Below, one piece after another: positions 33,873 through 43,031 of a stretch of DNA of 64,000 nucleotides. The notes beneath the pieces were generated by a model. That model was not told where the DNA came from. It saw nothing but the letters and a program-made list of their open reading frames with translations, and ran no database searches. The position numbers and the translations under genes are program-made. Location of the stretch: assembly GCF_009789075.1 (NCBI RefSeq), contig NZ_WNXQ01000001.1, positions 310,001-374,000 on the forward strand, read 5' to 3'. Source of the DNA: Pseudooceanicola pacificus. GTDB taxonomy: Bacteria > Pseudomonadota > Alphaproteobacteria > Rhodobacterales > Rhodobacteraceae. The first letter of the stretch is position 1; the number at the start of each line of letters is the position of its first letter.

Positions 33873-35468
33873 TTACCCCAGCTTCACGTTGTCGATGCCC
33901 ACGATCCGGTCATAGGCGTAGTAGAGGATCAGAACCGCCGCCAGCAGGATCGAGCCGAGCGCGGCCGCGAGGCCCCAGTTCAGCGATGACGAGATGTGAT
34001 AGGCGATCCGGTTCGAGATGAACGTCCCCGTCGTGCCCCCCACGATCTCGGGCGTGATGTAATAGCCGATGGCCAGGATGAAGACGAGGATCGAGCCCGC
34101 GCCGATGCCCGGCACCGACTGCGGGAAGTAGACCCGCCAGAAGGCCACCCAGTTCGTCGCCCCGAGGGATTTCGCCGCGCGCAGGTAGGTCGGCGGGATC
34201 GTCTGCATCACGGAATAGAGCGGCAGGATCATGAACGGCAGCAGGATATGCGTCATCGCGACGATGGTGCCGAACTGGTTGTTGATCATGATCAGCCGTC
34301 CGCTGTCGGATATGATCCCCAGCCAGACGAGCACGTCGTTGATCACCCCCTGCTGCTGCAGCATCACCTTCCAGGCGGAGGTGCGCACCAGCAGCGAGGT
34401 CCAGAACGGCAGCAGCACCAGGATCATCAGGATATTGGCCGTGCGCATCGGCAGGTTCGCCAGCAGCCAGGCCACCGGGTAGCCCAGCATGATGCAGCTC
34501 AGCGTGATGGTGATCGACATGAAGATCGTGCGCTTGAACAGGATGCCGTAGATCTGTTCGTTCTCGGGCCGGGCCGAGACGCCATCGGCCGTCAGCTGCG
34601 CATCCACCGCGTTCAGGAAATAGCCGGGCGTATAGGCCGGCGAATAGGTCTTGATCGTCGCCCAGACCTCGTGATTGCCCCAGTCCTTGTCGGCGTCGAT
34701 GAACTGCTGCTCGATGGAGACGGGGGTGAAGGTCTTGACGGCACCGGCGGCCTGCTCCAGCCGTGGCGACAGGCCCGAGACATCGGCGCCGGCCATCAGC
34801 TCGGAATAGAGCGAGGTGAAGAGGAAGGGCTCGACATCCTCTTTCGCCGGGTCCTCGTTCTTGGTCTGCAGGAAATCCGTCCACCGCTGCCAGAGATGCG
34901 CCGTCTGCGGCAGGGCCTTGGCGATATCCTCGTTGGCGAACATCGCGGCCCAGGTGGCCGGGTCCTTCCAGCTCGGGTCCAGGGCGGCAAAATCGTCGAC
35001 ATATTTGTCGGTGTCGAACCGGTCGACCGCGCGGCCCGTCTTGCGGAACAGCGACGAGATGCCGGTGAGTTCATAGTTCAGCCGGGTGCCGAGGCGGGTG
35101 TGCAGTTTCTGCTCGGCGGCCAGGAACATGTCGTAATAGGCGGCTTCGAAGACCTTCTCGTCCGGCAGTTCGGTGGTTTCCTCGTCCCAGCTCTTCAGCG
35201 CCTCGACGGTCATCGGCAGCGTCTCCTGCACGATCTCGTTGCGGACGGACCGGAAGAGCATGTCGGCAATCGGCGCGATGAAGGTGATCAGAACAAAGAT
35301 CAGAAGCGGCGCGATCAGCATCAGCGCCCGCAGTTTCTGCCGCCGCAGCGCGCGGTTCAGGCTGCGCTTGAGCGGCGTGCCGTCGGCAGCCAGCATCGGG
35401 CCGGGTTTCGCGCCGTTGCCTGACGTCTGAGCGTCCATGCTGCCGGGATCGGTGGAACTGGTGGTCAT
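33873..35468 (-). CDS. Pot-type ABC transporter permease with large periplasmic insertion (PotB/PotH-like)
   Basis: The 531-residue product is far longer than ordinary PotB (about 285-310). After a ~45-residue polar N-terminus comes helix 1 (~47-75), then about 220 residues without membrane helices (~76-300, rich in Trp, Asp and Lys). The usual permease core follows, with EAA loop AAKSLGATNWVAFWRVYFP. The insertion should lie in the periplasm next to the binding protein. ATG 35468 follows AAGGGG. Upstream lies a 250-bp gap with two strong hairpins. Confidence 0.9.
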   Translation of the reverse strand: MTTSSTDPGSMDAQTSGNGAKPGPMLAADGTPLKRSLNRALRRQKLRALMLIAPLLIFVLITFIAPIADMLFRSVRNEIVQETLPMTVEALKSWDEETTELPDEKVFEAAYYDMFLAAEQKLHTRLGTRLNYELTGISSLFRKTGRAVDRFDTDKYVDDFAALDPSWKDPATWAAMFANEDIAKALPQTAHLWQRWTDFLQTKNEDPAKEDVEPFLFTSLYSELMAGADVSGLSPRLEQAAGAVKTFTPVSIEQQFIDADKDWGNHEVWATIKTYSPAYTPGYFLNAVDAQLTADGVSARPENEQIYGILFKRTIFMSITITLSCIMLGYPVAWLLANLPMRTANILMILVLLPFWTSLLVRTSAWKVMLQQQGVINDVLVWLGIISDSGRLIMINNQFGTIVAMTHILLPFMILPLYSVMQTIPPTYLRAAKSLGATNWVAFWRVYFPQSVPGIGAGSILVFILAIGYYITPEIVGGTTGTFISNRIAYHISSSLNWGLAAALGSILLAAVLILYYAYDRIVGIDNVKLG

Positions 35469-35661
35469 GTCAGGCCCCTTCCGCGGGAAATTCGGTGCTG
35501 GAGACGGCGTGCCTTTGGCCCTGGCCCGGCCCTGCGCCGATTGCGGGCGCAAACGCCCTGCGATGGCCGAAAAGAGTGCCCTGTGGCATGTGTCGCGTCC
35601 CTGTTGTGCCGGGCGGTTCATGCCGCCCCGTCGTTGGGTGCCGGTTCCCCGGCCGGGTGTT

Positions 35662-35708
35662 GCGGGGCGGCGGACCGCCCCGCGGATGCGGCGGGATCAC
35701 CCCGCCGC
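35662..35708 (-). promoter_or_regulatory. Two strong stem-loops between second binding protein and permease genes
   Basis: On the transcribed minus strand, GCGGCGGG-GTGAT-CCCGCCGC (35688-35708) is followed by GCGGGGCGG-TCCG-CCGCCCCGC (35662-35683). They follow the binding-protein stop by 10 bases and have no T-run. Such structures typically protect the abundant upstream binding-protein message. Confidence 0.55.
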
Positions 35709-35718
35709 GCTCAGTGCA

Positions 35719-36831
35719 TTACTGCGCGAGCCACGCCTGGAACTTGGCGTCGATGTCGTCGCGGTAATCGGCCCAGAACTCGTAGTTGTAGATGAACGTG
35801 TTCTTGGCGTTGGCCGGATCGGTCGGCATATGCGGACCCATCTCGATGCCCAGTTCGGCATGCTTGCCGACCAGCGGGGCCGACGATTTGCGCGCCGGGC
35901 CGTACGAGATGTACTTGGCCTGATCTGCCAGACGCTGGGTGTCGGTGGCGAACTTCACGAAGTCCAGCACGCGGGCCAGGCGATCCTCGGGCAGGCCGGT
36001 CGGAATGATCCAGCCGTCAAGGTCGAACACCTGCGCGTCCCACAGCATGGCGACGGGCTGGTCCTGCTCTTCGATGACCGAGAACAGGCGACCGTTGTAG
36101 GTGGAGCCCATCACGACCTCGCCGTCAGCCAGAAGCTGGGGCGTGTCGGCACCGGAGGACCACCAGATCACGTCATCCTTGATCGTGGCGAGCTTGTCGA
36201 GCGCGCGCTGCTGGCCTTCCTCGGTTTCGAGAACGTCATAGATCTCGGCCTTGGGAACACCGTCGCAGAGCAGAGCCCATTCCATGTTGTTGATCGGACG
36301 CTTTTCCAGCGAACGCTTGCCGGGATAGGTCTCGGTATCGAAGATCGCGCAGATGTCGGTCGGCGGGGTGTCTCCCACCATGTCGGTGCGATAGCCCACG
36401 GTCGTCGAATAGACGATCTGCGGGATGTAGCAGTCCGACACCAGCATTTCGCCGAAATCGTCAGTCGGGGTCGAACCGTCATCGCCGGGTGCCAGCACCT
36501 CGTCGAAGTCGACCTCCATGGCCAGGCCCTCGTCACACAGGCGGATGGCATCGGATGCCACCACGTCGACCAGGTCCCAGGTGATGTTGCCGGCCTCGTT
36601 CATGGCGCGCAGTTTTGCGACCGCCTCGGCCGAGCTTTCGTCCCAGGTCACCGACACATCGGGGTGTTCGGCGAGATAGGGTTCGACATAGGCCTTTTGC
36701 TGGCTGTTCTGGTAAGCCCCGCCCCAGGAAACGAGAGTCATCTCGTTCGCCATGTCGGAGTGGCTTGCAGCATAGGCCGTCCCTGCGATCGCGACCGCGG
36801 TCGCGGCAAGTAGGGCTTTTGTCAGTTTCAT
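35719..36831 (-). CDS. Periplasmic solute-binding protein, Pot family (paralogue 2)
   Basis: A 370-residue receptor with Sec signal MKLTKALLAATAVAIAGTAYA. The mature protein begins near NEMTLVSWGGAYQNSQQKAY, typical of PotD/PotF-like receptors. IWWSSGADTPQLLADGEVVM and WADYRDDIDAKFQAWLAQ are shared with the upstream paralogue, and by eye about three quarters of residues agree. Differences cluster in the signal region and in loops such as NNMEW/NVEW and YNYEF/TQYDF, so ligand range may differ. It is in the same operon. Confidence 0.92.
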   Translation of the reverse strand: MKLTKALLAATAVAIAGTAYAASHSDMANEMTLVSWGGAYQNSQQKAYVEPYLAEHPDVSVTWDESSAEAVAKLRAMNEAGNITWDLVDVVASDAIRLCDEGLAMEVDFDEVLAPGDDGSTPTDDFGEMLVSDCYIPQIVYSTTVGYRTDMVGDTPPTDICAIFDTETYPGKRSLEKRPINNMEWALLCDGVPKAEIYDVLETEEGQQRALDKLATIKDDVIWWSSGADTPQLLADGEVVMGSTYNGRLFSVIEEQDQPVAMLWDAQVFDLDGWIIPTGLPEDRLARVLDFVKFATDTQRLADQAKYISYGPARKSSAPLVGKHAELGIEMGPHMPTDPANAKNTFIYNYEFWADYRDDIDAKFQAWLAQ

Positions 36832-36850
36832 CGTGGTCTCCCTTTAGTTG

Positions 36851-36872
36851 GGGCGGGGGTTGGCCCCCGCCC
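36851..36872 (-). promoter_or_regulatory. Stem-loop between the two binding-protein genes
   Basis: GGGCGGGGG (36851-36859) and CCCCCGCCC (36864-36872) form a perfect nine-pair stem with a four-base loop just before the second paralogue's ribosome site (AAAGGGAG). Confidence 0.55.
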
Positions 36873-36896
36873 TTCCGCCAGGGCGGCCTGCCAGGA

Positions 36897-38003
36897 TTAC
36901 CTGGCCAGCCACGCCTGGAATTTCGCGTCGATATCGTCGCGGTAGTCGGCCCAGAAATCATACTGGGTTACGAACACGTTCTTTGCGTTTGCCGGATCGG
37001 TCGGCATGTGCGGCGCCATGTCGATGCCAAGGTCGGCATGCTGCCCGACCAGCGGCGCCGAAGAGGCGCGTGCGGGGCCGTAGCTGATCCACTTCGCCTG
37101 ATCGGCGAGGCGCTGGCTGTCGGTGGCGAACTTGAGGAAGTCCATCACCCGGGCCAGGCGCGGTGCGTCAAGCCCCGCGGGAACGATCCAGCCGTCGAAG
37201 TCCAGCATCTCGGCATCCCAGAGCATGCCGATCGGCTGGTTCTGTTCGGCAATCGCCGAGAACAGGCGCCCGTTGTAGGTCGAGCCCATGACAACTTCGC
37301 CATCGGCCAGCAGCTGCGGCGTGTCGGCGCCCGCGGTCCACCAGATCACCTGGTCCTTGATCGTGCCCAGCTTCGCCAGCGCGCGTTCCTGGCCCTCTTC
37401 GGTGGCCAGAACGTCGTAGATTTCGTCCTTGGGCACACCGTCACAGAGCAGCGCCCATTCGACGTTGGCCAGCGGGCGCTTGTTCAGCGAACGCTTGCCG
37501 GGATAGGTGTCGAGATCGAAGATCGCGCAGATATCCTTGGGCGGCGTGTCGCCCACCATGTCGGTGCGATAGCCCACGGTCGTCGAAAAGACGATCTGCG
37601 GGATGAAGCAATCCGACACCAGCGAGTCGCCGAAATCGTCGGTCGGGGTCGAACCGTCGTCGCCGGCGGCCAGTTCGCCGTCAAAGTCGATCTCCATCGC
37701 CAGACCTTCGTCACACAGGCGGATCGCGTCGGCCGCTTCGACGTCAACGAGGTCCCATGTGATGTTCTTGGCTTCGTTCATGGCACGAAGCTTGGCCACT
37801 GCCTCGGCCGAGCTTTCGTCCCAGATCACATTCACCTCGGGGTGCATGGCCTGGTAGGGCTCGACATAGGCCTTCAACTGCGACTTCTGATATGCGCCAC
37901 CCCAGCTGACAATTGTCATCTCGTTGGCCATCTCCTGCGCCGAAGCCGCAACGCCTGTCAGGGCGAAGGCGGCAGACGCCAGGAGCGAAGCAGTCGTTTT
38001 CAT
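36897..38003 (-). CDS. Periplasmic solute-binding protein, Pot family (paralogue 1)
   Basis: A 368-residue receptor with signal peptide MKTTASLLASAAFALTGVAA (cleavage near ASAQ). It has the same architecture as the adjacent paralogue: NEMTIVSWGGAYQKSQLKAY, DFGDSLVSDCFIPQIVFS and WADYRDDIDAKFQAWLAR. It is the first binding protein after the ATPase gene in the leftward operon. Tandem duplication is evident from near-equal length and the same ends. Confidence 0.92.
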   Translation of the reverse strand: MKTTASLLASAAFALTGVAASAQEMANEMTIVSWGGAYQKSQLKAYVEPYQAMHPEVNVIWDESSAEAVAKLRAMNEAKNITWDLVDVEAADAIRLCDEGLAMEIDFDGELAAGDDGSTPTDDFGDSLVSDCFIPQIVFSTTVGYRTDMVGDTPPKDICAIFDLDTYPGKRSLNKRPLANVEWALLCDGVPKDEIYDVLATEEGQERALAKLGTIKDQVIWWTAGADTPQLLADGEVVMGSTYNGRLFSAIAEQNQPIGMLWDAEMLDFDGWIVPAGLDAPRLARVMDFLKFATDSQRLADQAKWISYGPARASSAPLVGQHADLGIDMAPHMPTDPANAKNVFVTQYDFWADYRDDIDAKFQAWLAR

Positions 38004-38096
38004 GCGATGTTTTTCCTTCTCGCAAAAGAACCCGTGATGGGATGCCCTCGGCCACTCGTCACGGGCGGGACGGTCGGGGCGTCGGGTGCCGCGCTT

Positions 38097-38123
38097 GCCC
38101 CGGCCCCGAGGGGCCGCGGGGGC
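38097..38123 (-). promoter_or_regulatory. Stem-loop between ATPase and first binding-protein genes
   Basis: GCCCC/GGGGC outer arms enclose GGCCC-cgag-GGGCC (38102-38115). It is the third of four cistron-boundary hairpins in this operon and lies upstream of the first binding-protein gene. Confidence 0.45.
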
Positions 38124-38141
38124 GCAGATCTTTCTTATTCG

Positions 38142-39242
38142 TCAGGCGTCCAGCGCGTGGCAATCGGACGGCAGCCAGCCGATCTCGATCTGGGTGCCGG
38201 GTTTGAGGCGCACCTGATCCGGGGCGTTCCGGGTCTTGATCACGAAGTCGCTGTTGCCGGCGACCCTCAGGCGGGTGCGGAAGATGTCGCCCATGTAGAT
38301 GAACTCCAGCACCTCGGCCTTGATGGTGTGGGCGTCGTCCGACATCCGTTCCTTGTTGTATTCCACCCGCTCGGGGCGGATCGACACGCGGGTGCGCTCG
38401 CCGGGCTTGCTGACGTTGACCGGCTTGCACTTGATGATCTCGCCATCATCCAGCCGGACCGTCGCGACATTGCCATCGATGCTCTCGACCACGCCTTCCA
38501 GCGTGTTGTTCTCGCCGATGAACTGCGCGACAAAGCTGTTTTCCGGGCTTTCGTACAGCGCGTCAGGCGGGGCCAGCTGCTGGATCTTGCCGTCGTTGAA
38601 CACCGCGACCCGGTCCGACATGGTCAGTGCCTCGGTCTGGTCGTGGGTCACGTAGACCACGGTGATGCCCAGGTTGTCGGACAGGTGCTTGATCTCGAAC
38701 TGCATATGCTCGCGCAGCTGCTTGTCGAGCGCGCCAAGCGGTTCGTCCATCAGCACCAGTTCCGGTTCGAACACCAGCGCCCGCGCCAGGGCGATCCGCT
38801 GCTGCTGGCCGCCCGAAAGCTGCGCCGGGCGGCGGCCGCCGAACTGGCCCATCTGGACCATGTCCAGCGCGCGCATGACCTTCTTCTCGCGCTCGTCCTT
38901 GGCGATCTTCCGCACTTCGAGCGGAAAGGCCAGGTTCTCGGCCACGGTCATGTGCGGGAAAAGCGCGTAGTTCTGGAACACCATGCCGATGCCGCGCTTG
39001 TGCGGCGGGATGTTGTTGATCGGCTTGCCATCCAGCTTGATCTCGCCGTGGGTGGCGGTTTCGAAACCGGCCAGCATCATCAGGCAGGTGGTCTTGCCGG
39101 AACCCGACGGCCCGAGCATCGTCAGGAACTCGCCCTTGGGCATCGAGAGGTTCAGGTCTTTCACGACTAGCGTTTCGCCGTCGTAGCTTTTTTGCACACG
39201 TTCGAATTCGACGAATGCGTCGCTCGCTGGTGTATCAGCCAA
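38142..39242 (-). CDS. Pot-type ABC transporter ATP-binding protein
   Basis: Cytoplasmic ATPase of 366 residues. Walker A is GPSGSGKTT, the signature is LSGGQQQRIALARAL, Walker B is LVLMDEPLGALD and the switch His is in YVTHDQTEAL. Residues ~245-360 are the TOBE regulatory domain seen in PotA/PotG (IRPERVEYNKERM). It starts 224 bp downstream of the aminotransferase stop; that AT-rich gap may hold an extra promoter. Confidence 0.93.
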   Translation of the reverse strand: MADTPASDAFVEFERVQKSYDGETLVVKDLNLSMPKGEFLTMLGPSGSGKTTCLMMLAGFETATHGEIKLDGKPINNIPPHKRGIGMVFQNYALFPHMTVAENLAFPLEVRKIAKDEREKKVMRALDMVQMGQFGGRRPAQLSGGQQQRIALARALVFEPELVLMDEPLGALDKQLREHMQFEIKHLSDNLGITVVYVTHDQTEALTMSDRVAVFNDGKIQQLAPPDALYESPENSFVAQFIGENNTLEGVVESIDGNVATVRLDDGEIIKCKPVNVSKPGERTRVSIRPERVEYNKERMSDDAHTIKAEVLEFIYMGDIFRTRLRVAGNSDFVIKTRNAPDQVRLKPGTQIEIGWLPSDCHALDA

Positions 39243-39466
39243 AAGTGGCTCCCCGTTTTTGTCTTACCATGCGGAATTTGTCCCGCTTATTTTTACCAAC
39301 TAAAACGCGTCCATTCCCGCGTTGCAACCGAAAGGCGTCGTTTTTGGGCCATTTGCGACGCCCATGAACAATTCCCTAGGGTTAGGTAGAGCGCCACGGT
39401 GAAATGTCCCGCAGTTTCTGCGTTGCGGCGCGCCGGGGGAACCCGACGCGCCCGGATGGAATGGCC

Positions 39467-40837
39467 TCAGCCGAGCACCGATTCCACCGCCTTTTTTGTC
39501 TTGCCGGCGATCTCGTCGGCCTCGGCCTCGGTCAGGCAGAAGGGGGGTGCGAAACCCAGGATATCGCCCTGCGGCATCGCCCGGGCGATCACGCCCTGCT
39601 CCAGCAGCGCGGCCGAAACCTTGGCGCCGACGGTCCTGGACGGATCGAAGAAGGCGCCCTTGTCCGGGTCCTCCATGAACTCGATCGCGGCGATCATGCC
39701 CTCGCCGCGCACCTCGGCGACCTGGCCATGCGCGCCGACCGCATCGGTCAGCGCCGCATTCAAATAGGCGCCGTTTTTCCCGGCGGCCTCGACCAGGCCC
39801 AGATCGTCGATCAGCTTGAGGTTGGCGACACCCGCCGCGGCGCCGATGGGATGGGCGGAATAGGTCCAGCCGTGGCCGATGGCGCCGTTTTCATCGGTGC
39901 CCTGTTCCAGAACCTTCCACATCTTGTCGCCCACGATGGAACCGGACAGCGGCGCATAGGCCGAGGTCAGGCCCTTGGCGATGGTGATCAGGTCGGGCTT
40001 GATCCCGTAGTGATCGGATCCGAACATCGAGCCGAGACGCCCGAACCCGGTCACCACCTCGTCGGCGATCAGCAGGATGTCGTGCCGGTCCAGCACCTCC
40101 TGCACGCGGGGCCAGTAGCCTGCGGGCGGGGGGACGATGCCGCCGGTGCCCATCAGCGGCTCGCCGATGAAGGCGGCGATGGTGTCGGCCCCTTCACGTT
40201 CGATCAGCGCCTCAAGCTCGGCGATCAGATGATCGGTGAACTGCGCCTCGGTCATCGCGCGGTCCTTGCGGCGCAGGTAATAGGGCGCGTCGGTGTGGAT
40301 CACCTGCGCCAGCGGCAGGTCGAACTTCTTGTGGAACAGCTCCAGCCCGGTCAGCGAGCCGGTCATCAGGCCCGACCCGTGATACCCGCGCCAGCGGCTG
40401 ATGATCTTCTTCTTCTGCGGACGGCCGAGGATGTTGTTGTAATACCAGACCAGCTTGATGTTGGTCTCGTTCGCATCGCTGCCGCCCAGCCCGAAATAGA
40501 CCTTGGACATATGCGACGGCGCCCGGTCCAGCACCATCTTGGCCAGGGTGATCGAAGCCTCGGTCCCGTGGCCGACATAGGCGTGGTAATAGGCCAGCTC
40601 CTTCGCCTGCTCGGCAATCGCCTCGGCGATCTCGGGGCGGCCATAACCCACGTTCACGCAATAGAGCCCGGCAAAGGCGTCCAGCAGACTGGTGCCGTTG
40701 CGGTCGGTGATGTGGCAGCCGCGCGCCGTCTGGATGATGCGCGAGGGCGCCTCGCCCCGGGCGAACTGCGCCAGGTGGGTCGAGGGGTGAAAGAAATTCT
40801 CGCGGTCCCATTGGTCGAGCTGGTCGTTACGCAGCAT
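39467..40837 (-). CDS. Class III PLP aminotransferase (omega-amino acid / diaminobutyrate type)
   Basis: A 456-residue fold-type I enzyme. The PLP Lys is in [14 protein letters not shown], the PLP-binding Asp in [13 protein letters not shown], and the substrate-side segment is [18 protein letters not shown]. Relatives act on putrescine, beta-alanine, taurine or L-2,4-diaminobutyrate. Beside ectoine-hydrolase-like and deacetylase genes, a role in removing the gamma-amino group of diaminobutyrate (DoeD-like step) is plausible but inferred. It lies 42 bp downstream of the eutC-like gene. Confidence 0.9.
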   Translation of the reverse strand: MLRNDQLDQWDRENFFHPSTHLAQFARGEAPSRIIQTARGCHITDRNGTSLLDAFAGLYCVNVGYGRPEIAEAIAEQAKELAYYHAYVGHGTEASITLAKMVLDRAPSHMSKVYFGLGGSDANETNIKLVWYYNNILGRPQKKKIISRWRGYHGSGLMTGSLTGLELFHKKFDLPLAQVIHTDAPYYLRRKDRAMTEAQFTDHLIAELEALIEREGADTIAAFIGEPLMGTGGIVPPPAGYWPRVQEVLDRHDILLIADEVVTGFGRLGSMFGSDHYGIKPDLITIAKGLTSAYAPLSGSIVGDKMWKVLEQGTDENGAIGHGWTYSAHPIGAAAGVANLKLIDDLGLVEAAGKNGAYLNAALTDAVGAHGQVAEVRGEGMIAAIEFMEDPDKGAFFDPSRTVGAKVSAALLEQGVIARAMPQGDILGFAPPFCLTEAEADEIAGKTKKAVESVLG

Positions 40838-40879
40838 GGTCTCTCCTTTTCTCGTGTTGCCGCGCCGTGGCGCGGATGA

Positions 40880-41869
40880 TCAGGCGCGGATCACGGTGCC
40901 CGCCGCGCTGCCCGAAAGCAGCGTCGCGACGTGGCTGGCGATGGCCGTGTCCTGCGCGCCGGTGCCGGTGAGATCGCAGATCGTCACCTCGTCTTCGGCC
41001 TGCCGTCCGGGGGCCTGGCCGGTCACGACCTGCCCCAGTTCAAGGATCGGGCCCGGCATCAGGCCCGCGGCCCGCGCATGGGCCAATTCGCCCAGAGTCT
41101 CGCATTGTGCGGCCCGATCCGCAACATAACGCCCCGCGGCGGCCAGAACGGCGGGGGCAAGCTCGCCCTTTCCGGCCTGGTCGGACCCCATCGCGGTGAT
41201 GTGCAGGCCGGGGTGCAGCCAGTCCGCCTCGATCAGCGGTTCGCGCGACGGTGTGGTGGTCACGACCAGCTGCGACCGGGCGACCAGCCCGGCCCGGTCG
41301 GCGGTGGCTTCGGCCTCGATCCCCAGTGCCGCCGACAGGTCCGCGGCGCAGGCTTCGGCCTTTCCGGCATCCCGCCCCCAGACGAGCACCCGGCGGAAGG
41401 GACGCACCAGATGCGCCGCCTGCATCTGCAGCCGCGCCTGCACCCCGGTGCCGATCACCCCCGCCGTGTCCACCTGCGCCGGCGCCATGTGCCGCGCGGC
41501 CACGGCCCCGGCGGCGGCGGTGCGCAGGTCGGTCAGATAGCCATTGTCGAGGAACAGCGCCTGCACCAGCCCGGTCCTGGCCGAAAACAGGATCATCAGC
41601 CCGTTCAGCGAGGGCAGCCCCAGCCCGGGATTGTCGAAGAACCCCGGCGAAACCTTGATCGCGAAGCCGTCGAAGCCCGGCAGATAGGCCGTCTTCACGT
41701 CCACCTCGCCATTCGCCTCGTGCAGCGCCATCGACAGGATCGGCGGCATCACCACCCCCTCGCCCGCCAGCGCGGCAAAGGCGCGTTCGACCACGTCGAC
41801 CAGCGCGAGGTCCAGCCCCAGCACCGCCCGCAGCTCTGCCTCGGTCACGATGCGCACGTCATGCGGCAT
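40880..41869 (-). CDS. eutC: Ornithine cyclodeaminase / mu-crystallin family protein (EutC-like)
   Basis: A 329-residue NAD(P)-binding protein. The substrate Lys region is GFAIKVSPGFFDNP, and LFLDNGYLTDLRTAAAGAVA is conserved. The Rossmann loop is GVIGTGVQARLQMQAA, and DLTGTGAQDTAIA near the end is the family mark. Members make proline from ornithine or reduce cyclic imines. In ectoine/hydroxyectoine clusters the homologue is EutC. It overlaps the eutB-like gene by 11 bases, so the two proteins are probably made together and act on linked steps. Confidence 0.82.
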   Translation of the reverse strand: MPHDVRIVTEAELRAVLGLDLALVDVVERAFAALAGEGVVMPPILSMALHEANGEVDVKTAYLPGFDGFAIKVSPGFFDNPGLGLPSLNGLMILFSARTGLVQALFLDNGYLTDLRTAAAGAVAARHMAPAQVDTAGVIGTGVQARLQMQAAHLVRPFRRVLVWGRDAGKAEACAADLSAALGIEAEATADRAGLVARSQLVVTTTPSREPLIEADWLHPGLHITAMGSDQAGKGELAPAVLAAAGRYVADRAAQCETLGELAHARAAGLMPGPILELGQVVTGQAPGRQAEDEVTICDLTGTGAQDTAIASHVATLLSGSAAGTVIRA

Positions 41870-42851
41870 AGGGCACCCCCGTCACGGTCACGTCTCCCAG
41901 TTGCACGTCCTGCCCGGTCACCACGCGGGTGAACTGCGCCATGTCGACATTGCGCCCGGTCAGGATGGTGCCCACCGGCCCCTCCGCCACGACCTTGCCC
42001 GCCATCAGCGCGGCCAGCCCCACGACCGAGCCGCCCTCGGCGACCAGCCCGTCGCGGTGGAACAGGGCCTGCATGGCGGCATAGATTTCGCCCTCGCTTA
42101 CCAGCACCACGTCGTCCAGCAGGTCGCGACACATGGGAAAGCTCAGCCGGTTGCGCATCCCGATCCCGCCGCCCAGGCTGTCGGCCAGGCTTGGCACCTC
42201 CTCCACCGCCACGGGTTGACCCGCGCGAAGGCTGTCGTGCATCGCGGCACCCCGGTCCATCGTCACGCCGATCACCCGGACCGCCGGATCGGCGGCCTTG
42301 GCGGCAAGGGCCACGCCCGCGGCCAGCCCGCCGCCCGACAGCGGCACAAGGATCGTCCGCAGGTCGGGCTTCTGCGCCATCATCTCGGCCCCCACGGTCG
42401 CCTGCCCGGCGATCACCAGCGGGTCGTCAAAGGGGGAAATCTCGGCCAGCCCCTCTTCGGCCACCAGGCGTTCGACCTCGGCCTGGGCGTCATCCTGGCT
42501 GCGCCCGGTGATGCGCACCTCGGCGCCAAGCGCCCGGATGCCGTCGACCTTGGCCTGCGGCACCAGCGCCGACATGCAGATCACCGCCCGCTTGCCCGCC
42601 GCCCGCGCCGCCCAGGCGACGCCGCGCCCGTGGTTGCCGGTGGAACAGCAGGTCACCGCGGGGGCATCGGTCGCGGCCACGGCATTCAGCGCCCCGCGCA
42701 GCTTGAAGGCGCCGATGGGCTGGCAGATCTCCAGCTTCAGCCACAGGTCGGCACCGGGGAACAGCGACGGCACCAGCGGTGTCGAATCCGCCCGGCCACG
42801 CAGGGTGCGCGCCGCCGCCTCGACATCTGCCATGCTGATCGTCCCTGTCAT
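41859..42851 (-). CDS. eutB: Threonine dehydratase-like PLP lyase (EutB-like)
   Basis: Fold-type II PLP enzyme of 330 residues. The PLP Lys is in PIGAFKLRGALNA, the phosphate loop is VPLSGGGLAAGVALA, and CCSTGNHGRGVAWAARAAG is the substrate loop. Such lyases dehydrate hydroxy-amino acids. In hydroxyectoine clusters EutB is proposed to act on the hydroxylated diaminobutyrate product. ATG 42851 follows GAGGCGG and opens the long leftward operon. A GTTGTGCACAAC palindrome lies 23-34 bp upstream of the start. Confidence 0.82.
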   Translation of the reverse strand: MTGTISMADVEAAARTLRGRADSTPLVPSLFPGADLWLKLEICQPIGAFKLRGALNAVAATDAPAVTCCSTGNHGRGVAWAARAAGKRAVICMSALVPQAKVDGIRALGAEVRITGRSQDDAQAEVERLVAEEGLAEISPFDDPLVIAGQATVGAEMMAQKPDLRTILVPLSGGGLAAGVALAAKAADPAVRVIGVTMDRGAAMHDSLRAGQPVAVEEVPSLADSLGGGIGMRNRLSFPMCRDLLDDVVLVSEGEIYAAMQALFHRDGLVAEGGSVVGLAALMAGKVVAEGPVGTILTGRNVDMAQFTRVVTGQDVQLGDVTVTGVPYAA

Positions 42852-42873
42852 TTCCGCCTCTTGATGCCCGCCA

Positions 42874-42885
42874 GTTGTGCACAAC
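42874..42885. promoter_or_regulatory. Candidate GntR operator, copy 1
   Basis: GTTGTGCACAAC is a perfect 12-bp palindrome just upstream of the eutB-like start. Its core TTGTGCACAA fits the TTGTnnACAA type of operator bound by FCD-GntR regulators, and such a regulator is encoded at 45372-46022. Confidence 0.65.
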
Positions 42886-42979
42886 TCACTCACGATTCCG
42901 GCAAGGTCAACCTTCGCACCCATCACAGAGCTTGTATTTCCTGAAAACGACAGGTGCAGTTCGGAAATGGAACGGCAGA

Positions 42980-42991
42980 GTTGTGCACAAC
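42980..42991. promoter_or_regulatory. Candidate GntR operator, copy 2
   Basis: An identical GTTGTGCACAAC, 41 bp upstream of the ectoine-hydrolase-like start. The centres of the two copies are 106 bp apart, close to ten helical turns, so both would face the same side of the DNA. Confidence 0.65.
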
Positions 42992-43031
42992 CTGCGAAGG
43001 GGGACAAAACGTCAGCCCACGGGAGACCGCC

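Noticed and set aside
33016-39242. Naming the importer potABCD for spermidine/putrescine
   Set aside because: The family fits, but receptor duplication, the permease insertion and the ectoine-like neighbours make polyamine specificity unsafe.
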